From: Rhodobacteraceae bacterium HLUCCO18
GTDB taxonomy: Bacteria > Pseudomonadota > Alphaproteobacteria > Rhodobacterales > Rhodobacteraceae
Direction: 5' to 3'
NCBI GenBank assembly: GCA_001314805.1
Contig: LJSY01000003.1
Location: 91,912 to 155,911, forward strand
Length of the DNA: 64,000 nt
Shown: positions 8,068 through 17,356 of the stretch, piece by piece
Position numbering within the stretch: position 1 is the stretch's first letter
How the letters are laid out: each line of letters opens with the position of its first letter
Made by a program: the position numbers and the translations under genes
Notes under the pieces: model-generated
What the model was told of the DNA's origin: nothing
The model's input: the letters and a program-made list of their open reading frames with translations, nothing else
Database searches by the model: none

Positions 8068-8433
8068 GTGTCCGAAAAGCCTCAGAGTGAGCGCCTCAAG
8101 GCGCTGGAGGCGCGGCTGAACGCGGTGCGCGCGCGCACCGAGCCGGAAAAACCCCACATGGGGGAACATTATTCGCAGGCGCAACTGGCGTGGCGGATGG
8201 TGGTCGAACTGGTGGCGGGCCTCGGTATCGGCTTCGCGATCGGATACGGGCTCGACAGCCTGTTGGGGACGCGGCCGTGGCTTATGGTCGTGTTCACGGT
8301 CCTCGGCTTCATCGCCGGGGTGAAGACGATGATCCGCTCCGCGGCCGAGATGCAGCGGAAAACCGATGCGGCCGGAATGGCCGAGCAGACGCCCGGGGGC
8401 GGGCCGGTGGACGAGAACGAGAAGGGGACCTGA
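8068..8433 (+). CDS. atpI: ATP synthase protein I
   Basis: AtpI, 121 residues, a small inner-membrane protein thought to help assemble the c-ring. The soluble N terminus SEKPQSERLKALEARLNAVRART is followed by LAWRMVVELVAGLGIGFAIGYGLD (first membrane segment) and a second segment ending in GFIAGVKTMIRSA. GTG at 8068 with GGGGGA upstream is preferred to an ATG at 8050, because family members begin with S-D/E-x-P. First gene of the F0 operon; atpB follows after 3 bp. Confidence 0.9.
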   Translation: MSEKPQSERLKALEARLNAVRARTEPEKPHMGEHYSQAQLAWRMVVELVAGLGIGFAIGYGLDSLLGTRPWLMVVFTVLGFIAGVKTMIRSAAEMQRKTDAAGMAEQTPGGGPVDENEKGT

Positions 8434-8436
8434 GTT

Positions 8437-9291
8437 TTGGCGACGGAAAGCACGAACTCCTCCAACACGACGAAATCCGGCAATGGCCGCATGATCGCCT
8501 TCGGGCTCATTGCGCTTGCCGTTGTGCTCTACATCCTCGGCCTGACGGACAGCTACGAGAGCGGTCTGTCGATCAAGCCGATGGACCAGTTCGCCGTCTA
8601 TCCGCTGTTCGGGGACGGGCCGGTGCGCTGGTACACGCCCACCAACGCGACGCTCTGGATGGGGCTGGCGGTCCTGTCGATCGCCGTGCTGATGGTGATG
8701 GGCACCGGCGGGCGCGCCGTGATCCCCAGCCGCAGCCAGTCGATGGCGGAACTGGCCTACGGGTTCATCCGCAAGATGGTGGAGGACGTGGCCGGCAAGG
8801 ACGCGCTGCCCTATTTCCCCTACATCTTCACGGCGTTCCTCTTCATCCTCTTCGCCAATTTCCTTGCGCTGATCCCCACAAGCTTCAGCCCCACCTCGCA
8901 TATCGCGGTCACGGTGATCCTGGCGCTGACGGTCTTCATCTCGGTGACGGTGATCGGCTTCGTGAAGAACGGCGCGACGTTCCTGAGCCTCTTCTGGGTC
9001 ACGTCGGCGCCACTGGTCCTGCGCCCGATCCTCGCGGTGATCGAGCTGATCTCGTATTTCGTGCGGCCCGTCAGCCACTCGGTTCGTTTGGCCGGCGCGG
9101 TCATGGCGGGTCACGCCGTTCTCAAGGTCTTCGCGGGCTTCGCCGGCGTCATGGGCGCGGCCAGCGTGGCCCCGATCATCGGGGTGATCGCGATCTACGG
9201 TCTGGAGGTCCTCGTGGCCGCCATCCAGGCCTACGTGTTCACCATCCTCACCTGCGTCTACCTCAAGGACGCGCTTCATCCGCATCACTAG
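8437..9291 (+). CDS. atpB: ATP synthase F0 subunit a
   Basis: Proton-channel subunit a, 284 residues, with several membrane helices. The essential stator arginine is in [22 protein letters not shown]. The position equal to E. coli Glu219 is His, and the last helix carries Glu ([13 protein letters not shown]), the swapped pair also seen in mitochondria. Oddly, the stretch after the arginine reads RLAGAV where relatives have RLFANM or RLFGNM, so a conserved Asn is Ala. The start is TTG at 8437 with AGGGGA upstream. Confidence 0.97.
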   Translation: MATESTNSSNTTKSGNGRMIAFGLIALAVVLYILGLTDSYESGLSIKPMDQFAVYPLFGDGPVRWYTPTNATLWMGLAVLSIAVLMVMGTGGRAVIPSRSQSMAELAYGFIRKMVEDVAGKDALPYFPYIFTAFLFILFANFLALIPTSFSPTSHIAVTVILALTVFISVTVIGFVKNGATFLSLFWVTSAPLVLRPILAVIELISYFVRPVSHSVRLAGAVMAGHAVLKVFAGFAGVMGAASVAPIIGVIAIYGLEVLVAAIQAYVFTILTCVYLKDALHPHH

Positions 9292-9316
9292 GCGGGGCAT
9301 CGGGACAGGTCCCGCC
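9291..9316. repeat. GC-rich hairpin repeat after atpB
   Basis: GGCGGG (9291-9296) pairs with CCCGCC (9311-9316), with an inner GGGAC-AG-GTCCC palindrome at 9302-9313. It starts at the last base of the atpB stop codon, as the related element at 534-551 abuts the aroQ stop. It probably forms an intercistronic RNA hairpin before atpE, which must be made in excess. Confidence 0.55.
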
Positions 9317-9368
9317 CCACGCTCGTGTCACAAGACTTCTCGAACTTCCAACGTAAGGAGATAGGACT

Positions 9369-9605
9369 ATGGAAGGCGATATCGCACAAATGGGTCAGTT
9401 CATCGGCGCAGGCATTGCCGGTCTGGGCGCCGGTCTCGCGGCGCTCGGTGTCGGCAACGTGGCCGGCAACTTCCTCGCCGGCGCGCTGCGCAACCCTTCG
9501 GCCGCGGCCAGCCAGACCGCGACGCTCTTCATCGGCATCGCATTCGCCGAAGCGCTCGGCATCTTTGCCTTCCTGACCGCGCTTCTGCTGATGTTCGCCG
9601 TCTGA
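9369..9605 (+). CDS. atpE: ATP synthase F0 subunit c
   Basis: Rotor-ring subunit c, 78 residues, two membrane helices. The Gly-rich helix 1 ([17 protein letters not shown]), the polar loop ARG-Asn-Pro (RNPSA, 41-45) and the proton-carrying Glu61 in AFAEALGIF are all present. No second acidic ligand of the sodium type is obvious. The excellent ribosome binding site AAGGAGATA fits high expression. It lies between hairpins at 9291-9316 and 9670-9684. Confidence 0.98.
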   Translation: MEGDIAQMGQFIGAGIAGLGAGLAALGVGNVAGNFLAGALRNPSAAASQTATLFIGIAFAEALGIFAFLTALLLMFAV

Positions 9606-9669
9606 GCCGGACCTCGAGAGACCATCCTTACGCCCGGGGTCCGTGCAAGTCCGATGACTTTGCGCGGCC

Positions 9670-9684
9670 CCCGGTGTAACCGGG
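9670..9684 (+). other. Intercistronic hairpin before atpF'
   Basis: CCCGGT (9670-9675), loop GTA, ACCGGG (9679-9684), just ahead of the CAGGAGG ribosome binding site of atpF'. No T-tract follows. It may protect the atpE message from 3' decay or modulate atpF' initiation. Confidence 0.4.
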
Positions 9685-9702
9685 TTCCAGGAGGACGCTA
9701 AA

Positions 9703-10239
9703 TTGGCAGACGACGCCACCATAGAGGCCGCCAACGGTGCCGGACCGGGCATGCCTCAGCTCGATTTTTCGACGTTCCCGAACCAGATCTTCTGGCTGGT
9801 CGTCACGCTGATCGCGATCTATTTCATCCTCAGCAAGATCGCCTTGCCGAGGATCGCCTCGGTGCTTGCCGAACGGCAGGGCACGCTCACCAACGATCTT
9901 GCCGCCGCCGAAGACCTCAAGCGTCAGGCCGCGGAGGCCGAGGAGGCCTACAACAAGGCGCTCGCCGATGCCCGCGCCGAGGCGCAGCGCATCGCCGAGG
10001 AAACCCGCGCCGAGATCCAGGCGGTCCTGGCCGAGGCCACTGCCAAGGCCGATGAACAGATCGCCGCCAAGGCCACCGAAAGCGAGGCTCGCATCGCCGA
10101 GATTCAGGCCAATGCGACGCAGTCCGTGGAGGACGTCGCGCGCGACGTGGCGGGCGACGTCGTCGCGGCCGTCATGCCGGGTCAGACCGTGGATGCGGAT
10201 ACCGTCGCCAGCGCCGTCACGGCGCGGATGAAAGGATAA
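9703..10239 (+). CDS. atpF': ATP synthase F0 subunit b'
   Basis: The b' half of the peripheral stalk, 178 residues, found in photosynthetic-lineage alphaproteobacteria and cyanobacteria. One membrane helix at about 25-45 ([20 protein letters not shown]) is followed by a long Ala/Glu-rich coiled coil that pairs with subunit b. The start is TTG at 9703 with CAGGAGG upstream. It is 4 bp from atpF. Confidence 0.94.
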   Translation: MADDATIEAANGAGPGMPQLDFSTFPNQIFWLVVTLIAIYFILSKIALPRIASVLAERQGTLTNDLAAAEDLKRQAAEAEEAYNKALADARAEAQRIAEETRAEIQAVLAEATAKADEQIAAKATESEARIAEIQANATQSVEDVARDVAGDVVAAVMPGQTVDADTVASAVTARMKG

Positions 10240-10243
10240 GCCG

Positions 10244-10825
10244 ATGTATCGTGTCATCCTTCCGATCCTCGTTGCCGCTCTGTTCGCCCTGCCGTCACTG
10301 GCAGCGGAACCGGGCTACACGCCGGGCTACGATTTCACGTCGCTTTTCAACACCGATTTCGTGGTGCTGATCGGCTTCGTGCTGTTCCTCGCGATCCTGT
10401 TCTACTTCAACGTGCCGAGCCTTCTGGGCGGCATGCTGGACAAGCGCGCCCAGGGCATCAAGTCGGACCTCGACGAGGCCCGCGCCCTGCGTGAGGAGGC
10501 GCAGACGCTTCTGGCCTCCTACGAGCGCAAGCAGCGGGAGATGGCCGAGCAGTCCGAACGGATCGTGACGCAGGCGCGTGCCGATGCCGAGGCCGCCGCC
10601 GAAACCGCCAAGGCGGACCTGGCGCGATCTATCGAACGCCGTCTGGCCGCCGCCGAGGACCAGATCGCCAGCGCCGAGGCGAAGGCCGTGCGCGCGGTGC
10701 GTGACCGCGCCGTCGAGGTCGCCATCGCCGCCGCCGGCGAGATCATCGCGGGCCGCATGGCCGCCGCCGACGCCAACAGCCTGATCGATGCCTCCATCGA
10801 CGAGGTCGCGACGCGGCTCAACTGA
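10244..10825 (+). CDS. atpF: ATP synthase F0 subunit b
   Basis: Peripheral-stalk subunit b, 193 residues. It begins with a hydrophobic stretch resembling a signal peptide (MYRVILPILVAALFALPSLAAEPG). The true membrane anchor FVVLIGFVLFLAILFYFNVPSLL (about 39-61) and a long charged coiled coil follow. It is the last gene of the F0 operon; the F1 genes (atpHAGDC) are not here, as expected for this group. A strong terminator follows. Confidence 0.94.
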   Translation: MYRVILPILVAALFALPSLAAEPGYTPGYDFTSLFNTDFVVLIGFVLFLAILFYFNVPSLLGGMLDKRAQGIKSDLDEARALREEAQTLLASYERKQREMAEQSERIVTQARADAEAAAETAKADLARSIERRLAAAEDQIASAEAKAVRAVRDRAVEVAIAAAGEIIAGRMAAADANSLIDASIDEVATRLN

Positions 10826-10841
10826 GCACATCCCGCCGACG

Positions 10842-10881
10842 AAAAAACGCCCCGGTCCCTGCTGGCCGGGGCGTTTTTCTT
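10842..10881 (+). terminator. Rho-independent terminator of the F0 operon
   Basis: AAAACGCCCCGG (10844-10855) pairs perfectly with CCGGGGCGTTTT (10866-10877) around a 10-base loop and ends in a T-run. The A-run on the left side would also let it work for transcripts from the other strand. Confidence 0.9.
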
Positions 10882-10894
10882 TGCGCGACTTGCT

Positions 10895-11458
10895 CTAGCC
10901 GCCCAGTTCGGCGAGGGCTTCGAAATCCACCTGCTTCAGATGCTCGGCCATGACCTCGACCGGCGCGCCGCTCGCCTGGATCAGGACGCGACCATCGATG
11001 AGGCCTGACAGTTCGTTGTCGGCATTGAGAAAACTCTCGCCATTGATGCGCTCGATCCGGCCCATCGTGGCCATGATCGTGGCATTGCCCAGAAGCCCGG
11101 CCATCGCGCCCACCATGGGGTTGTCGGCAACCATCACGATCGTGAAGCGCCCATCGGGTCCGGTATAGTCTGCCTCCGCCGAGCTGCCGCCGCCCATGAA
11201 GCCGAGGCCCTGCGCGGCTTCCTCGGACACCTCGCGCGTCCAGCCGGGCAGCGGCTCGGGAAGGAAGGCTTCCAGCCCTTCGGACTTGAGATCGTTCAGA
11301 AGCTGCGTGGCATAGGCGGTTTCCTCCAGCGCGTCCTGGATGTCGCCGGCCTCGTAGGCCGCGATGGCGGCGTTCAATGCGTCGGTGATGTCGTCGGCAA
11401 GGGCGGGTGCTGGCATGAGGCAGGCCGCGAGCGCGGCGGCTGGGATGATACGGGGCAT
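10895..11458 (-). CDS. Secreted protein of unknown function
   Basis: 187 residues with a Sec signal peptide (MPRIIPAAALAACLMPAPALA, cleavage before DDITD). The mature protein begins with a helix rich in Ala and Glu (tetratricopeptide-like DALNAAIAAYEAGDIQDALEE). A mixed alpha/beta portion with GGGSSAEADYTGPDGRFTIVMVADNP follows. Relatives are annotated only as hypothetical in this group, as far as I know. AAGGAGG lies 10 bases before the ATG at 11458. It follows the P1 peptidase in the same direction. Confidence 0.75.
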   Translation of the reverse strand: MPRIIPAAALAACLMPAPALADDITDALNAAIAAYEAGDIQDALEETAYATQLLNDLKSEGLEAFLPEPLPGWTREVSEEAAQGLGFMGGGSSAEADYTGPDGRFTIVMVADNPMVGAMAGLLGNATIMATMGRIERINGESFLNADNELSGLIDGRVLIQASGAPVEVMAEHLKQVDFEALAELGG

Positions 11459-11547
11459 GGGTGTCTGTCCTCCTTCACGAACCGGCAGCAGGATAGTGGC
11501 AAGGCCGAGTTCGAGAAAGGCCGGCTTTCCGGACCCCTCGTGGCGCC

Positions 11548-12552
11548 TCAGCCGAAGCGCGCGCGCCAGGCGGGCTTCACGTCCCCCGGCGCTGGCGTGG
11601 CGTGGTAGATGCCGCGCGCCATGGCCCGCGCGAGGCAGAGGGCCGCCAGATGCCCAAGCCACATGAGGTCGACCGAGGCCGCGTGCCCGGATCCGATGGG
11701 TCGCGCCCCGGTCGCGACCGCAAAGACGATGTCCCCGTCCATCGGCGCGTGCGAGGGCCGGACCGCGCGGGCGATCCCGTCATGGGCCATGGTGGCCATC
11801 CGCGCGGCCTGCGCCTTGGTCAGCGCCGCGTCGGTCGCGACAATGGCGATCGCCGTGGCCTCCCGTTCGGACGCGGTGAGTTTGGTGGGCGGCAGGCGGG
11901 CCGGGTCGAAGGACGGCGCGGGGCCGAGGCCGCCGAATTCGTCCCCGAATTCGCAGGGCGCGACGTGGAAATGCGGACCGTCGCCCACCGTCACCTGCCC
12001 CACGGGGTTCGCGGCGACCAGTGCGCCGACGGTATACCCGTTCCACACCGCCGAGGCCGAGCCGAGCCCACCCTTGAGGTCCGCGATCAACGCGCCCGTG
12101 CCCGCGCCTTCGCTGCCGATGGCGAAGGTCTCGGACGCCGCCTCGAACGCGGTGCGGCCGAGGGCGGGATAGGGCGAGCTGGTCCAGTCCTTGGCTCCGC
12201 CATTGGCGAGATCGAAGATGATCGCGGCCGGCACGATGGGCACGGTCATGCCATGGACGGCAAAGCCGCGTCCCTGCGCGCGCAAGCCCTCCGTCACCCC
12301 TTGCGCCGCGTCGAGCCCGAAGGCGGAGCCGCCGGAAAGCACGATGGCGTCCACGCGTTCGACCGTCCTGTCGGGGGCGAGAAGCTCCGTCTCCCGCGTG
12401 CCGGGCGCGCCGCCCATGACATGGACCGAGGCGGTGAAGGGCGCCTCCGCCGTCAGAACGGTGACACCGGTCCGGATCGTCTGATCCTTCGCGTTGCCGA
12501 CGCGCAGGCCGGAGACGTCGGTGATCAGGTTGCGCGGCCCCGGCGCGATCAC
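11548..12552 (-). CDS. P1 family (S58) peptidase
   Basis: DmpA/BapA-like self-processing aminopeptidase, 334 residues. The family is made as one chain and cuts itself in front of the nucleophile; here LKGGLG-SAS (Ser165) matches that site. VLSGGSAFGLDAAQGV (71-86) is the other conserved glycine-rich segment. Family members cleave D-amino-acid or beta-amino-acid amides and peptides. The start is a GTG overlapping the stop of the upstream small gene (GTGA, 12549-12552). It ends a minus-strand string that begins with ABC permeases, so a role in using imported peptides or amides is plausible. Confidence 0.88.
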   Translation of the reverse strand: MIAPGPRNLITDVSGLRVGNAKDQTIRTGVTVLTAEAPFTASVHVMGGAPGTRETELLAPDRTVERVDAIVLSGGSAFGLDAAQGVTEGLRAQGRGFAVHGMTVPIVPAAIIFDLANGGAKDWTSSPYPALGRTAFEAASETFAIGSEGAGTGALIADLKGGLGSASAVWNGYTVGALVAANPVGQVTVGDGPHFHVAPCEFGDEFGGLGPAPSFDPARLPPTKLTASEREATAIAIVATDAALTKAQAARMATMAHDGIARAVRPSHAPMDGDIVFAVATGARPIGSGHAASVDLMWLGHLAALCLARAMARGIYHATPAPGDVKPAWRARFG

Positions 12553-12890
12553 GTCGGCACCATGCGCGGCACGGTGCCCCGGAAGGCCCCCAGCGCCGTC
12601 AGGTGGGAGGTGGGGCCAAGGGGGCAGGTCCGCCCCTCCCACGCCGCTGGCAGGACGAGGATGAGAGTGTCGCGGTCGCCCGCTCCGGTCCGGATGGCGG
12701 TGATGGTGGCGCCGTCGAAATAGGTGCCGAGCCGGGCGTCGGGCGGTGCCTCGCGGATCACCTCCACATGGGTCAGGTCGAGCGCGGGCGCGGCGTCCAG
12801 CAGATGCGCGAAGGCCAGAGGCTGGCTGGCGAAATCGCCGGCGAAGACGTCGATATCGGCCGGCAGGTCGCGGCGGACGAAAGCCGTCAT
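12549..12890 (-). CDS. Small conserved protein of unknown function with an embedded repeat
   Basis: 113 residues starting MTAFVRRDLPADIDVFAGDF; no signal peptide or membrane segment. It overlaps the SDR stop (ATGA, 12887-12890) and the P1 peptidase start (GTGA), so it is a coupled member of this operon. Codons for about residues 83-97 (WEGRTCPLGPTSHL) come from a GC-rich inverted repeat resembling the intergenic hairpins near rpsP and atpB. Function not recognised. Confidence 0.65.
   Translation of the reverse strand: MTAFVRRDLPADIDVFAGDFASQPLAFAHLLDAAPALDLTHVEVIREAPPDARLGTYFDGATITAIRTGAGDRDTLILVLPAAWEGRTCPLGPTSHLTALGAFRGTVPRMVPT
12603..12642. repeat. Inverted repeat inside a coding sequence
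   Basis: GTGGGAGG (12603-12610) and CCTCCCAC (12635-12642) are perfect arms around a GC-rich centre containing CAGGTCCGCCCC. The core is close to CAGGTCCCGCCCC of the element after atpB, so this looks like a REP-like element carried in frame within a gene. Confidence 0.5.
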
Positions 12891-13627
12891 ATGCAGCGCC
12901 CGCCATCGACCTCGAGCGCGACCCCGGTGATCATCGAAGCGGCGTCGGAGCACAGGAACGCCGCGGCCTCCCCCATGTCCTGCGGGGTGGAGAAGCGCCC
13001 GAGCGGGATGGTGGACAGGAACTTCGCCCGGATTTCCGGCGTGTCCTCGCCCATGAAGCTTTTCAGAAGCGGCGTCTCGCCCGCCACGGGGCAAAGCGCG
13101 TTGACGCGGATGCCTTCGGGGGCAAGCTCCACCGCCATGGTCTTGGTCGCGGTGATCATCCAGCCCTTGGAGGCGTTGTACCAGTTCAGCCGGGGCCGGG
13201 GGCTGAGCCCGGCCGTGGACGCGATATTGAGGATCGCGCCGCGGCCCGCGGCCTTCATGCGCGGCACGATCTCGCGCGCGGTGAGGTAGACGGATTTCAC
13301 GTTCACGGCGAGCACGCGGTCGAAATCGGCCTCGGTGACGTCTTCCATGGGCGCGGGAAGGTGGGTGATCCCGGCATTGTTCACGAGGATGTCGATCCCG
13401 CCCCACGCATCGAGCGCGGCCTGCGTCATGGCGGCGACGGAGGCGCCTTCGGAGACGTCCGTCTGCTGCGCGATGCCGCCGATCTCTCCGGCCACCTGCG
13501 CCGCCGCGTCGGCGTCGATATCGCCCACCATGACCCGCGCCCCCTCCCGCGTGAAGATGCGCGCGATACCGGCGCCGAAGCCTGAGCCCGCGCCGGTGAC
13601 GATCGCCGTCTTGTTCTCAAGCCGCAT
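12887..13627 (-). CDS. SDR family oxidoreductase
   Basis: Classical short-chain dehydrogenase/reductase, 246 residues. TGAGSGFGAGIA (11-22) binds NAD(P), NNAGI lies near 85, and the catalytic Ser-Tyr-Lys is in NIASTAGLSPRPRLNWYNASKGW. The aspartate after beta-2 (VGDID) favours NAD over NADP. Its start overlaps the upstream membrane-protein gene by 11 bp. The substrate, probably a hydroxy acid or alcohol, cannot be read from the sequence. Confidence 0.92.
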   Translation of the reverse strand: MRLENKTAIVTGAGSGFGAGIARIFTREGARVMVGDIDADAAAQVAGEIGGIAQQTDVSEGASVAAMTQAALDAWGGIDILVNNAGITHLPAPMEDVTEADFDRVLAVNVKSVYLTAREIVPRMKAAGRGAILNIASTAGLSPRPRLNWYNASKGWMITATKTMAVELAPEGIRVNALCPVAGETPLLKSFMGEDTPEIRAKFLSTIPLGRFSTPQDMGEAAAFLCSDAASMITGVALEVDGGRCI

Positions 13628-14237
13628 CTGCCGACTCCTTGCCTGCGCGTGCCATGTCGATCCGCCGGGCCCTGCGCATTGGCCAGAAAGCGACAAGGAG
13701 CCCCAACGCGCCCGCCACATAGGACGCATCATGCATGAAGCCCGCGCGGTAGAAATCGGCGCGCGTCGGGCCCGCGGGCGGGGTGAGATAGGTGTCGAGG
13801 ACGCCTGTCGCCTCCGCCGCGATCCCGCCGACCAGCCCGGCGAGTGCGGCCATCGTGGCCAGCACGACCACAAGGCCGATCGCGCCGATGCCGGCGGCGA
13901 AATAGGTCTCGGTCCGCGGCACGGCGACGAAGCCGTAAAGAAACGCCGGCAGCGCCACCAGCGGCCCCATCCACCACGCCGCCTGCACGCCCACCAGTGC
14001 CGCACCGACACGCGGCGCCGTTCCGGGATCGATACCGAACTGGTCGAACTTGAGCGCCGTGAAGTAGCTCGGGCCCACGGAATAGCTGAGCTGGTTGTGG
14101 AGCGCGGCGAAGACCGAAGCGGCAAGCGCCGCGATCGCCAGAAGCAGGACGAGGATGGGGAGTTTTCCGAAGCGTGTCACTTGGTGTGGCGGTTCGTTGG
14201 TGCGGACTTGCGACAGCCTAGCGGCGCGGCGCGCCAT
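13617..14237 (-). CDS. Multi-pass membrane protein of unknown function
   Basis: Up to 206 residues with about five membrane segments (LPILVLLLAIAALAASVFAAL, WWMGPLVALPAFLYGFVAV, GAIGLVVVLATMAALAGLVGG and others). The start is uncertain: ATG at 14237 gives a charged leader, GTG at 14180 gives VTRFGKLPILV, and neither has a clear ribosome binding site. The stop overlaps the SDR gene. Family not recognised. Confidence 0.65.
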   Translation of the reverse strand: MARRAARLSQVRTNEPPHQVTRFGKLPILVLLLAIAALAASVFAALHNQLSYSVGPSYFTALKFDQFGIDPGTAPRVGAALVGVQAAWWMGPLVALPAFLYGFVAVPRTETYFAAGIGAIGLVVVLATMAALAGLVGGIAAEATGVLDTYLTPPAGPTRADFYRAGFMHDASYVAGALGLLVAFWPMRRARRIDMARAGKESADAA

Positions 14238-14322
14238 GCGAAAGCCCGGATGGCGGCCGCGCGCGGCCCCCCTTCATCTTTCTCCAAATACGCAAATCCA
14301 CCGATCGCCCCGTCGCGCCCCG

Positions 14323-15768
14323 TCAGCCGTGATGCGCCGCCACCGTCTTGAGACTGGAAAACCCGTAGAGCGCCTCGAACCCCTTTTCCCGGCCATGGCC
14401 CGAAAGCCCGGTCCCGCCGAAAGGAAGCTCCACGCCACCCGCTGCGCCGTAATTGTTCAGAAACACCTGCCCCGCGCGGAGGCGTTTCGCCAGCCGCATC
14501 TGCCGCCCGCCGTCGGCGGACCAGACGCTGGCGACAAGCCCGTAGGGCGTGCCGTTGGCGATGGAGGCGGCGTGGTCTTCGTCGTCGAAGGGGATCAGGA
14601 CCTGCACGGGGCCAAAGATCTCCTCCTGCGCCAGACGGTCCTCGGGTGCGACACCTGCCAGCAGGACGGGGGCGACGTAATGGCCGCCTTCGGGGGCGTC
14701 CGGGGCGATCTGGCCCTCGGCGATCCGCTGGCCCTGCCCGGCGAGGTCGAGATAGCCCTCGACGATCTCCTTCTGCCGGGCCGAGATCAGGGGGCCGAGG
14801 TCGCGGTCGGCCATGGCGGGGGCGGCCACCTTTGCGCGGTAGGCCGCGGCCATGCGGTCGGCGATCTCCTCGAAGCGCGGACGCTCGACCAGGATCCGGG
14901 AGGAGGCCGAACAGGTCTGGCCCGCGTTCTGGAGGCCTGTGTTCACGAGAAAGGGAAGGGCGGCGTCGAGATCGGCATCGGCGAAGAAGAGCTGCGGGGA
15001 CTTGCCGCCAAGCTCCAGCGTCACCGGCACGACGTTCTGCGCCGCGGCGGCCTGCACCAGACGGCCGGTGGCGACCGAGCCGGTGAACGAGATATGGCCG
15101 ATGCCGGGATGGGCGGTCAGCGCCGCCCCGGCCTCTGCGCCCAGCCCCGGCACCACATTCACCGCGCCCTCGGGAAAGCCCGCCTGCCGCGCAAGATCGG
15201 CGAAGGCGAGCGCGGTCAGGCACGCCTCCTCCGCCGGTTTCAGGACGCAGGCATTGCCCATGGCGAGTGCGGCACCCAGCGAGCGGCCGATGATCTGCAT
15301 CGGGTAGTTCCACGGCACGATATGGCCGGTCACGCCGATGGGTTCGCGCAGCGTGTAGACCGTGAAGCCCTGCTGGAACGGTATGGTCTGGCCCATGACC
15401 TTGTCGGCGGCGCCGGCGTAGAACTCGCAGTAGCGGGCAAGTGCGGTGACGTCCGCGCGCGCCTGGGTCAGCGGCTTGCCGACGTCGGTGGCCTCCATCT
15501 CGGCCAGCGCGTCGGCGTTTTCGGTCACGAGTGCGCCCAGGCGGGCGAGAAGGCGGCCACGTTCCGCGGCCGTGAGCTTGCCCCATGGCCCGTCGAGTGC
15601 TGCGCGCGCGGCCGTGACGGCGGCGTCGATGTCATCGGGTCCTCCGCGGGCGATGCGCCCGATCTCCTGTCCCGTGGACGGGTCCATCATCGGCAGGGTC
15701 TCGCCGCCCGAAGGCGGCTGCCAGCGCCCGCCGATAAAGACCTTGTCGGTGTCGAACCAGGGTGTCAT
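14323..15768 (-). CDS. NAD-dependent aldehyde dehydrogenase
   Basis: Aldehyde dehydrogenase superfamily, 481 residues, oxidising an aldehyde to the acid with NAD(P). The catalytic Cys is in NAGQTCSASSRI (about 283), the general-base Glu in LELGGKSP (about 250), and the cofactor-binding segments are PWNYPMQ and FTGSVATG. It lies 22 bp downstream of the ABC ATPase and probably in its operon. Related enzymes act on amine-derived aldehydes such as betaine aldehyde or aminoaldehydes; the specificity is inferred, not seen. Confidence 0.92.
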   Translation of the reverse strand: MTPWFDTDKVFIGGRWQPPSGGETLPMMDPSTGQEIGRIARGGPDDIDAAVTAARAALDGPWGKLTAAERGRLLARLGALVTENADALAEMEATDVGKPLTQARADVTALARYCEFYAGAADKVMGQTIPFQQGFTVYTLREPIGVTGHIVPWNYPMQIIGRSLGAALAMGNACVLKPAEEACLTALAFADLARQAGFPEGAVNVVPGLGAEAGAALTAHPGIGHISFTGSVATGRLVQAAAAQNVVPVTLELGGKSPQLFFADADLDAALPFLVNTGLQNAGQTCSASSRILVERPRFEEIADRMAAAYRAKVAAPAMADRDLGPLISARQKEIVEGYLDLAGQGQRIAEGQIAPDAPEGGHYVAPVLLAGVAPEDRLAQEEIFGPVQVLIPFDDEDHAASIANGTPYGLVASVWSADGGRQMRLAKRLRAGQVFLNNYGAAGGVELPFGGTGLSGHGREKGFEALYGFSSLKTVAAHHG

Positions 15769-15790
15769 CGCGTCGCCCTTTCCTTTTCGT

Positions 15791-17356
15791 TCAGGAGGCC
15801 AGGTCCAGCCGCGGCGCGGCGCGGAGCAGGGCCTGCGTGTATTCGTGTTGGGGCTGCCCGAACACGGTTTCGGTATCGCCGGTTTCCACGAAGCGCCCCG
15901 CCTGCATCACGATCACCCGATCCGTGATCGCGCGCACCACCGTCAGGTCATGGGAGACGAAGAGGTAGGAAAGACCAAACTCGCCCTGCAACTCCGCCAG
16001 CAGGTCGAGGATGCGTGCCCGGACCGAGACATCGAGGGCCGAGACGGCCTCGTCCAGCACGATGATCCGGGGCCGCGTGATCAGCGCGCGGGCGATGGCG
16101 ATGCGCTGGCGCTGCCCACCGGAAAACTCGTGCGGGTATTTCTCCATGTCGTCGGGGGAGAGATGGACGGCGGAAAGCGCCTCGGCCACGCGGTCGCGGC
16201 GGTCGGAGCCAGTGGGGGGCTTGGCGAGCAGGTGGAAGGGTTCGGCCACCAGCCGGTCGACCCGCCAGCGGGGATTGAAGCTGCCATAGGGGTCCTGGAA
16301 CACGACCTGGATCCCTGCTCGGAGCGCGCGGGGCATTTGCGGGACGATGGACTGTCCGAAAAGCCTGATATCGCCCGCCTGCACCGGGTCGAGGCCAAGG
16401 ATCGCGCGGGTAAGCGTGGACTTGCCGCAGCCGCTCTCGCCGACGAGGCCGAGGCTTTCGCCCTCGCTCAGGGTGAAGGACACGCCGTCGACGGCGTGCA
16501 CCGGCGGGCCGCGCCGGAAACCCGCGCGCCGGCCGGGATAGGTCCGCTCGACCTTTTCCACCTCCAGCAGGACCTCGGGCCGGGGCGCGGCCGCGCGGTC
16601 GGGCGCGTGGGCGGAGGCCGCCAGCAGCGCGCGGGTGTAGGCGTGCCGCCGTTCGGTCAGAACCTCGGCCGTCGGCCCGGTCTCCACGATCTCGCCCTTG
16701 CGCATGACGGCGATACGGTCGGCCATGCCCGAGACCACGGCAAGGTCATGGGTGATCAGCAGCAGCCCCATGTTCTCCTCGGCCACGAGATCGCGCAGAA
16801 GGTCGAGGATCTGCGCCTGCGTCGTGACGTCGAGCGCGGTCGTGGGCTCGTCCGCGATCAGCAGGCGCGGGTGCAGCGCGATGGCGGCGGCGATGCAGAC
16901 GCGCTGGCGCTGGCCGCCGGACAGCTCGTGGGGATAGGCGTCGAGCCCGATATGCGACAGGCCCACGCGGTCCAGCCGGTCGCGCGCGATCTTCAGCGCG
17001 GCGCGCCTGTCGGTGGCACCGTGGATCGTGAGCGTTTCGACCACCTGCGCGCCGATGGTCTGCACCGGGTTGAGCGCTGTCATCGGCTCCTGAAAGATCA
17101 TCGCGATGTCGTTGCCGCGCATGGCGCACCAGCCGGCTTCGGATTTCTCGAGCAGGTTCGCCCCGTCGAGCCGGACCGCGCCGCGCGCCGTGGCGCCGTC
17201 GGGCAAAAGCCCCATCAGCGCCAGCGCGGTCATCGACTTGCCCGAGCCGCTTTCGCCGACAAGGCCGAACACCTCGCCCTGCACGATCCGGAGCGAGACG
17301 TCATGCAGGATGGGCGCGCCGTGGATATCGACGGCGAGGGACTCGATCTCGATCAT
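15791..17356 (-). CDS. ABC transporter ATP-binding protein, two fused nucleotide-binding domains (Dpp/Opp type)
   Basis: Energising subunit of a peptide/nickel-type importer, 521 residues, with DppD- and DppF-like halves in one chain. Domain 1 (about 1-255) has Walker A GESGSGKS, signature LSGGQRQR and Walker [10 protein letters not shown]. Domain 2 (about 265-521) has [16 protein letters not shown] and IIVLDEAVS. The start overlaps the permease stop (ATGA, 17353-17356). Substrates of the family include di- and oligopeptides, nickel and glutathione. Confidence 0.95.
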   Translation of the reverse strand: MIEIESLAVDIHGAPILHDVSLRIVQGEVFGLVGESGSGKSMTALALMGLLPDGATARGAVRLDGANLLEKSEAGWCAMRGNDIAMIFQEPMTALNPVQTIGAQVVETLTIHGATDRRAALKIARDRLDRVGLSHIGLDAYPHELSGGQRQRVCIAAAIALHPRLLIADEPTTALDVTTQAQILDLLRDLVAEENMGLLLITHDLAVVSGMADRIAVMRKGEIVETGPTAEVLTERRHAYTRALLAASAHAPDRAAAPRPEVLLEVEKVERTYPGRRAGFRRGPPVHAVDGVSFTLSEGESLGLVGESGCGKSTLTRAILGLDPVQAGDIRLFGQSIVPQMPRALRAGIQVVFQDPYGSFNPRWRVDRLVAEPFHLLAKPPTGSDRRDRVAEALSAVHLSPDDMEKYPHEFSGGQRQRIAIARALITRPRIIVLDEAVSALDVSVRARILDLLAELQGEFGLSYLFVSHDLTVVRAITDRVIVMQAGRFVETGDTETVFGQPQHEYTQALLRAAPRLDLAS

